Program-made: the position numbers and the translations under genes
Notes under the pieces: generated by a model
What the model was told of the DNA's origin: nothing
Databases searched by the model: none
The model's input: the letters and a program-made list of their open reading frames with translations, nothing else
Shown here: piece by piece, positions 59,740 to 64,000 of the stretch
Position numbering within the stretch: the stretch's first letter is position 1
Layout of the letters: every line of letters begins with the position of its first letter
DNA from: Alisma plantago-aquatica
Taxonomy: Eukaryota; Streptophyta; Magnoliopsida; Alismatales; Alismataceae
NCBI GenBank assembly: GCA_963693085.1
Contig: OY856413.1
Coordinates: 470,015,879 to 470,079,878 of the forward strand
DNA length: 64,000 bases
Reading direction: 5' to 3'

Positions 59740-60447
59740 GTATGTGTGCTCATTTAGGGTGATACATGAAGATAGTTCTTGTCTTTAATAGATGTGATGA
59801 TAACCACCATAGTCAGTATCGGGATGTAAAGAAGCTCTACAAAGGAGGTTGTGTCGGTCACCACTTCATTAACATGATGTTGGTGAAGGGACCTCGTGAA
59901 GGTCAAGAAAGGATTATAGTGTGTGCAGATGAACTCGCTTTGATCATGCAATGGCTGAAAGGAGCCCAGAGACAACATGAGTTGTAAGCTGATGCAAAGT
60001 AGACTGACATGCAGTTCACTATGGGGGAATATGTGACATGAAAATCTGACCCATCTAATTTATAGCTAAGAGAGTTAAGTCCCTGATGCATGGGTTCTTT
60101 TGACATGGTTTGGTGGAGAAGGTTAATGTTTCCCTTACCCCTCAGGATAATGTGATGTGTGATGAGTTTCATGTGTCCAACTTAGAAAACTATGTGAGGT
60201 ACCCAGACCATGTGCAGAGCAATGAACCTAGTGAGCCCCAAGGGAGGCTGAAATGGCCTGAGTCACCTATGTAGTTTATAGACGCCAGGGTGAAAGAACT
60301 CAGAGAAAAGAATATGTGATGATAAAGGTTCTTTGGAAGCGCCATGGGTAAGGTTAAGCCACATAGGGGCCAATGATGGACATGGAAAAGTCTTATCCTA
60401 ACGCTTGATGGAATTTTGAGGACAAAATTCCTATAAGAGGGGAAGGA
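59740..60447 (+). pseudogene. pol: Integrase C-terminal remnant of the chromovirus-type element
   Basis: Reading through stops and shifts gives ELALIMQWLKGAQRQHEL near 59930-59985, DNVMCDEFHVSNLENYV near 60148-60196, DARVKELREK near 60281-60310, and a final block that overlaps the PPT. These parallel the tail of Tekay-like integrases (...VFHVSxLRKYV..., RVKxLRxKxI). Nothing upstream in the 1.8-kb interior is recognisable. Non-functional. Confidence 0.65.
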
Positions 60448-60589
60448 TGTTACAACCCCAATTTTTGGGTTCATTTGCTGAGAAATGTAATTTCTCATAA
60501 TAAAGATATTTAGACAAATAATGATACAACTTGTTTTAAATAAATGGATTTCATTTACAATAGCCTTGATGGTTGTTTTGTGGGCTTTA
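60448..60589 (+). repeat. 3' LTR of the chromovirus-type element, first 142 bases
   Basis: Identical in start to the 5' LTR and cut at GGGCTTTA|TG by the Copia LTR. The 5' LTR continues GGGCTTTATTGGCTATTGGG at the same point, so the remaining ~2.07 kb should lie beyond the Copia element. Confidence 0.9.
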
Positions 60590-62809
60590 TGTTGGTATGT
60601 ATGCCCTGAGAGCCAATCATGGGATGATTGGTGGGATACATTTAGATTGATTTGATAAACATCAAATGCAAGCTTCCAATTCTTTCTGGTTCATTCATAT
60701 GAGATAGTGATAGAACAGATTGAATGTCTAGAGAATGATAATACTCAATGACGTATGCCTTCAGGTTCAGGACCTGAATGATGAGATCATACAGATGCTA
60801 AGAGTTTGTACATTCTTGTTGTGTCCCTAGTCATATGTCATTGTGGAAGGCAGATAGACAACAATGACACACAAGACTAGATTGTGGTGTTGGTTGATGA
60901 CAAAATCTCTTTAGTCATGATATAGAGATATCAAACCAAACACATAGGTATTTGTTAGAGAACAAGTATATCGGAAATACCCACCGTGAGTTTGACACAT
61001 GGAACCATGACATGGTAGTCACAGTCAGTACTCACAGTGATGGTGGTGAGTGTGATTCTTAGACCTGAAATCACTGCACTCAACACATGTTGTTAGGCAC
61101 ACTTTGACATCATCAAACACAGTCTTGAAACATGGGTTGTTATAAAGGTGATGATTGGGTGGCTTTGACACATGGGGCTTTTGAGGGGTGAGTGATAGAT
61201 ATGGGATTTGTCCCTCCTGAGGGAGTTTGATATCCATGGCCACTTGATGAGTAGGATTGAGAAAGGTGTGCACGCATGTGTGAGTCAGTATGTGATACTG
61301 ATGTCATAACATATCTCTTCCAATCTATTCTGAGATCAAGAAAGTGAATGAACGTTGACAGGATGACTGTTCCATGCCTCGAGTTCATTCGGGATATCAG
61401 TGACAAGGGAATTATACATTCGTTGTAACACCATTCACAGATTGAGGATTGAAAGTTGTTCTCCAACTTTCTACTTTCACTTGGGTAGCACTGATGTGTG
61501 ACTAGGCACCGCTCTTTGCTTGTGAAGTCATAAGTGTTATGGACTTTCACTGCAAACGTGAAATGGACCTACAGGGTCACACACATAGGATTTAACCTGG
61601 AAGAGGAGTTTTTTCCACAAACAATGTTTATATTGATTACTAAAGGAGTTTAGTAGTTCAATTAAACACTCAATAAATTTATAGCTCAATGTCATAATGT
61701 TCAAGGTGTTGGACACATTGATTGGAGTATGAGATTGATTGAAATTGCAATTGACTAATTTTGCACAATCTGCACTCCCAACCGATAGGCTCATGCGATG
61801 AACCAATCGGCTGAGCTTGGTGAACCAATTGGCTCAAGTGTTGAGTTGATCGGCTCATGGACAAGGTGAACGATTGCTTCAAGTGTTGAAACGGTCGGTT
61901 CAACTGTTGCAACCGAGCAAGTTGGGAAAGTCGGATTGGTGAGAATTTTCCTTTCGTTTCACTTGCCCAATTTGATTGGGAAAAGGATTGGTATTTGATA
62001 CCAATTAGAAACAAAAGAGGGAAAGTCGATCGGGAACTGATCAGGACTATGAACCGATCGGTTCAGAAAGTGAATCGATCGCTTCATGGGTCCCAACTGA
62101 TCGGTTGAGTGTCAACCGACCGATTCAGGTCCCCAACCGACCGTTTCAGTTGTGAAACGATCGGTTCATGTTGCAAGTTGGTTGCTTTTGTGGAAAATCT
62201 CGAACCCTTCTACTCCTGCTTTTAGTCTCGCATTTCCTGGGATGGAGAACCCTGTCCCATGACCCTCCTATATATATAGGGGTATTGGGAGCTTCTCAAA
62301 GTACAACTCAGTGCAACCAGTTGCTCTGTAAAGTTGTCGTTCTCTCTGGTTTTGGTAATCGAGAGAGAGCCCGAGCAAGTGCTACCCACAAAGGGAGGTG
62401 CAGCAAGGGAAAGACAACTACAGTTGCAACTGGAAGCAGGAGAGTGTGTTGGCGACTAGTACATCAACCAGAGGGTGCGACTCCTTCCGATTCCTTGTTG
62501 GACAAGGATATTGGAGTTCCAGGTGGTCCGTGTGGACTACTTCAGAGGTGGGAGGTTTCTACCTCTAGGAAGATAGCCTTCAATCCTGTCATTCCCGGTG
62601 CGACCAGGAGCTGCACAGACACCGTCCAAGACAGGAGGTGAAGACCGCGCAAGGCGCGAGGTATTGTCGTCGAGAAAGCCTCGGGACAAGGTATGATTCC
62701 ACAAACCATCATTTCCTATTGTATAGACGTTGACACGTTTCCTTGTTCCGGGTTTGGGGGAGAAAATTTTTGTTTCCGCTGCCTTCTCTGCCTCCCCAAA
62801 AACCCAACA
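60590..62809 (+). repeat. 5' LTR of a Copia element, apparently intact (2220 bp)
   Basis: Starts TGTTGGTATGTATGCCCTGA and ends AAAAACCCAACA; TGTTGG and CCAACA form a perfect short inverted repeat. A palindrome cluster lies at about 61790-62170 (GAACCGATCGGTTC at 62051-62064), followed by a TATA-like box. Less decayed than its relatives at 26785 and 29456. Confidence 0.9.
62269..62278 (+). promoter_or_regulatory. TATA-like box in the Copia LTR
   Basis: TATATATATA in CCTCCTATATATATAGGGGT, about 100 bases after the last GATCGGTTC palindrome. The related LTR has AATAAATAG at the equivalent place (28295). Confidence 0.6.
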
Positions 62810-62810
62810 G

Positions 62811-62822
62811 TGGTATCAGAGC
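62811..62822 (+). promoter_or_regulatory. Primer-binding site, initiator tRNA-Met type
   Basis: TGGTATCAGAGC, the canonical plant Copia primer site, one base after the LTR. Confidence 0.95.
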
Positions 62823-64000
62823 CACGTCAATTGCTCTATACTTTAGGGATTATAGATATGATCGATTTTGGTTTGTCGCCTTTATTTATTGCATACGATG
62901 TGAATAAAACTGGCTTTATGCATGTCCAATCCTAAATCCACAAATCCCAATTTACATATATGATATGTATTATTAATGCACTCGGTACGCATCACCCTTA
63001 AATGAGTTTTGTGGTGGATGTATAGTGTGGTTATGGCCAATAAACCCTATCTATGTATGGTTGTATGTGGTTGCTTGCATCTCGGTCTGCACAACGATCT
63101 TCCTTCTCCTATTCCTGATGTAACTCGAAATAATTAGAGATTTCTTTCCTACCTTTGATCCCCTTGAATGTAACTCGAGGTTTCTCTTTTACAATGTAAA
63201 ATAGGATAGATTTTATTTCATGTTATGTCAAAGAATGGAGGACATCGAGACGATAGCTGAGACGATCGGTTCAAGGCGTGAGCCGATCGGTTGACGTTCC
63301 TGACGATCGGTTCAAGGAGTGAACCGATTAGTTCGAGGAGTAAGACAAGCGGGTGGCGGCCATGAAGAGATGCACGACGACCAGGTGAACCGATTGGTTG
63401 GAGGAGCCAACCGATCGACTGGTGGCACCCAGACGACCGGCCAGAGAGAGCAGATCATTCATATGATGAGTTGATCAACTCAGAAGGCAAAGCACAGAGT
63501 TAATCTTGTACAGGTTGCATGTGATGTATACCTAGATGACTGTGATTCCTCTTGGCTCGAGGAATCACATTAGGATGGCCATAATCATCACTTTTATCAT
63601 TTTGCATGTTTGATATATCATGTATATGATACATATATGTATATAAAACCAAATCCCTCATTAAAATATTAAGTTTTAGATGCCTTCTAAATGTGACACA
63701 CGTGGAAAGCTTGATCGACCAAGTGTGGGCACGCCCAAGCGTGGTGCACCGTCTATCTCGTGGAAGCGTGAAGGATGGATATGTGGGTCTGCCCAAGTAG
63801 GGTGCATATTCATCGTGTTTGTTGTGGGTCAGACTTAACAAGGTGACCTAGATAGGATCTAGCACCTTGAGGCATGGAGATGATCATGGCAAGGAGTTGC
63901 ATATGACATCTTTTCAAGAGTTGCATATGATGCAATTGGCAAGAGTTGCCTACCTGAGATATCTATGTAATGGGTGACAGCCCTAGCTGGTCCATGACTT
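62823..64000 (+). other. 5' leader of the Copia element, running off the window
   Basis: No gag domain yet. A second palindrome cluster occurs at 63265-63480 (GACGATCGGTTCAAGG, GAGCCGATCGGTTGACG). Beyond it are repeated GTGGGCACGCCCAAGCGTGG / GTGGGTCTGCCCAAGTAGGG strings near 63722-63800. The coding part should start right of 64000. Confidence 0.6.

Larger units (their letters stand above)
56431..60589 (+). mobile_element. Decayed chromovirus-type (Tekay/Del-like) gypsy element, 3' LTR interrupted
   Basis: 5' LTR 56431-58643 (TGTTATAACCCCAATTTTTG ... GGGTTGTTACA), primer site TTGGTATCAGG at 58646, a 1.8-kb interior (58657-60447) and a 3' LTR beginning at 60448 (TGTTACAACCCCAATTTTTG) after a PPT (AAGAGGGGAAGGA, 60435-60447). 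The interior retains only the integrase C-terminal end: FHVSNLENYVRYPDHV near 60168 and ARVKELREK near 60287. Gag, protease and reverse transcriptase are not recognisable, so most of the interior is deleted or highly decayed. The 3' LTR stops after 142 bases where a Copia element has inserted. Confidence 0.8.

Noticed and set aside
62168..62641. 157-codon ORF in the Copia LTR
   Set aside because: It spans the TATA-like box and the likely transcription start in an LTR; no domain, and decayed relatives at 28.2-28.7 kb are not open.

Overview
This 64 kb window looks like intergenic DNA from a large, repeat-rich flowering-plant genome. Nearly every recognisable piece is a plant transposable element: two CACTA (En/Spm) DNA transposons, Athila/Tat-type and chromovirus-type Ty3/gypsy LTR retrotransposons, Copia elements, a 5'-truncated LINE and a small hAT-type MITE. 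I see no convincing host gene, rRNA, tRNA gene or CRISPR array. The species cannot be named from the sequence.

Layout, left to right. (1) 1-7700 and 19478-19715 are the 3' part of a CACTA transposon. It carries a decayed TNP2-type transposase (1-1573), a second gene with Ptta/En/Spm (Transposase_24-like) homology (2116-4605), an unrecognised basic ORF (6871-7176), and subterminal repeats ending in a CACTACTGCAAAC-type inverted terminus at 19715. (2) Nested in its subterminal region is a structurally complete, young Athila/Tat-type retrotransposon (7701-19472). It has a perfect 5-bp duplication ATGGA, 2.2-2.3 kb LTRs about 99% identical outside a tandem array, a tRNA-Asp-type primer site, one gag-pol frame broken only by four nonsense codons, and a PPT. 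(3) 19716-22838 looks like a minus-strand LTR with a 28-bp repeat array and a palindrome cluster. (4) 22839-25243 is the end of a second CACTA element, with a decayed Ulp1-like protease and subterminal repeats. (5) 25.3-31.9 kb holds two decayed Copia 3' ends arranged tail-to-tail around a gypsy gag fragment. (6) 31.9-40.1 kb holds an Athila ORF1-like fragment, an LTR, a decayed tRNA-Asp primer site, gag and protease, with no RT or integrase. (7) 40.1-47.2 kb is poorly resolved, but contains a clean hAT-type MITE (41410-41810) and a candidate LTR. (8) 47251 to the window end is a three-level nest: a non-coding LARD-like gypsy element containing a LINE; its 3' LTR is split by a decayed chromovirus; that element's 3' LTR is in turn split by a Copia element running off the window.

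The most interesting signal is not a gene. Several unrelated LTR families here carry clusters of short CG-centred palindromes (AAACGGTCT-NN-AGACCGTTT, GAACCGATCGGTTC, CACGGCCGTG), each just upstream of a TATA-like box. In the young Athila/Tat element one such motif has expanded into a 26-bp tandem array, whose copy number differs by exactly two units between the two LTRs. This suggests convergent acquisition of palindromic cis-regulatory modules, a hypothesis from sequence reading only.
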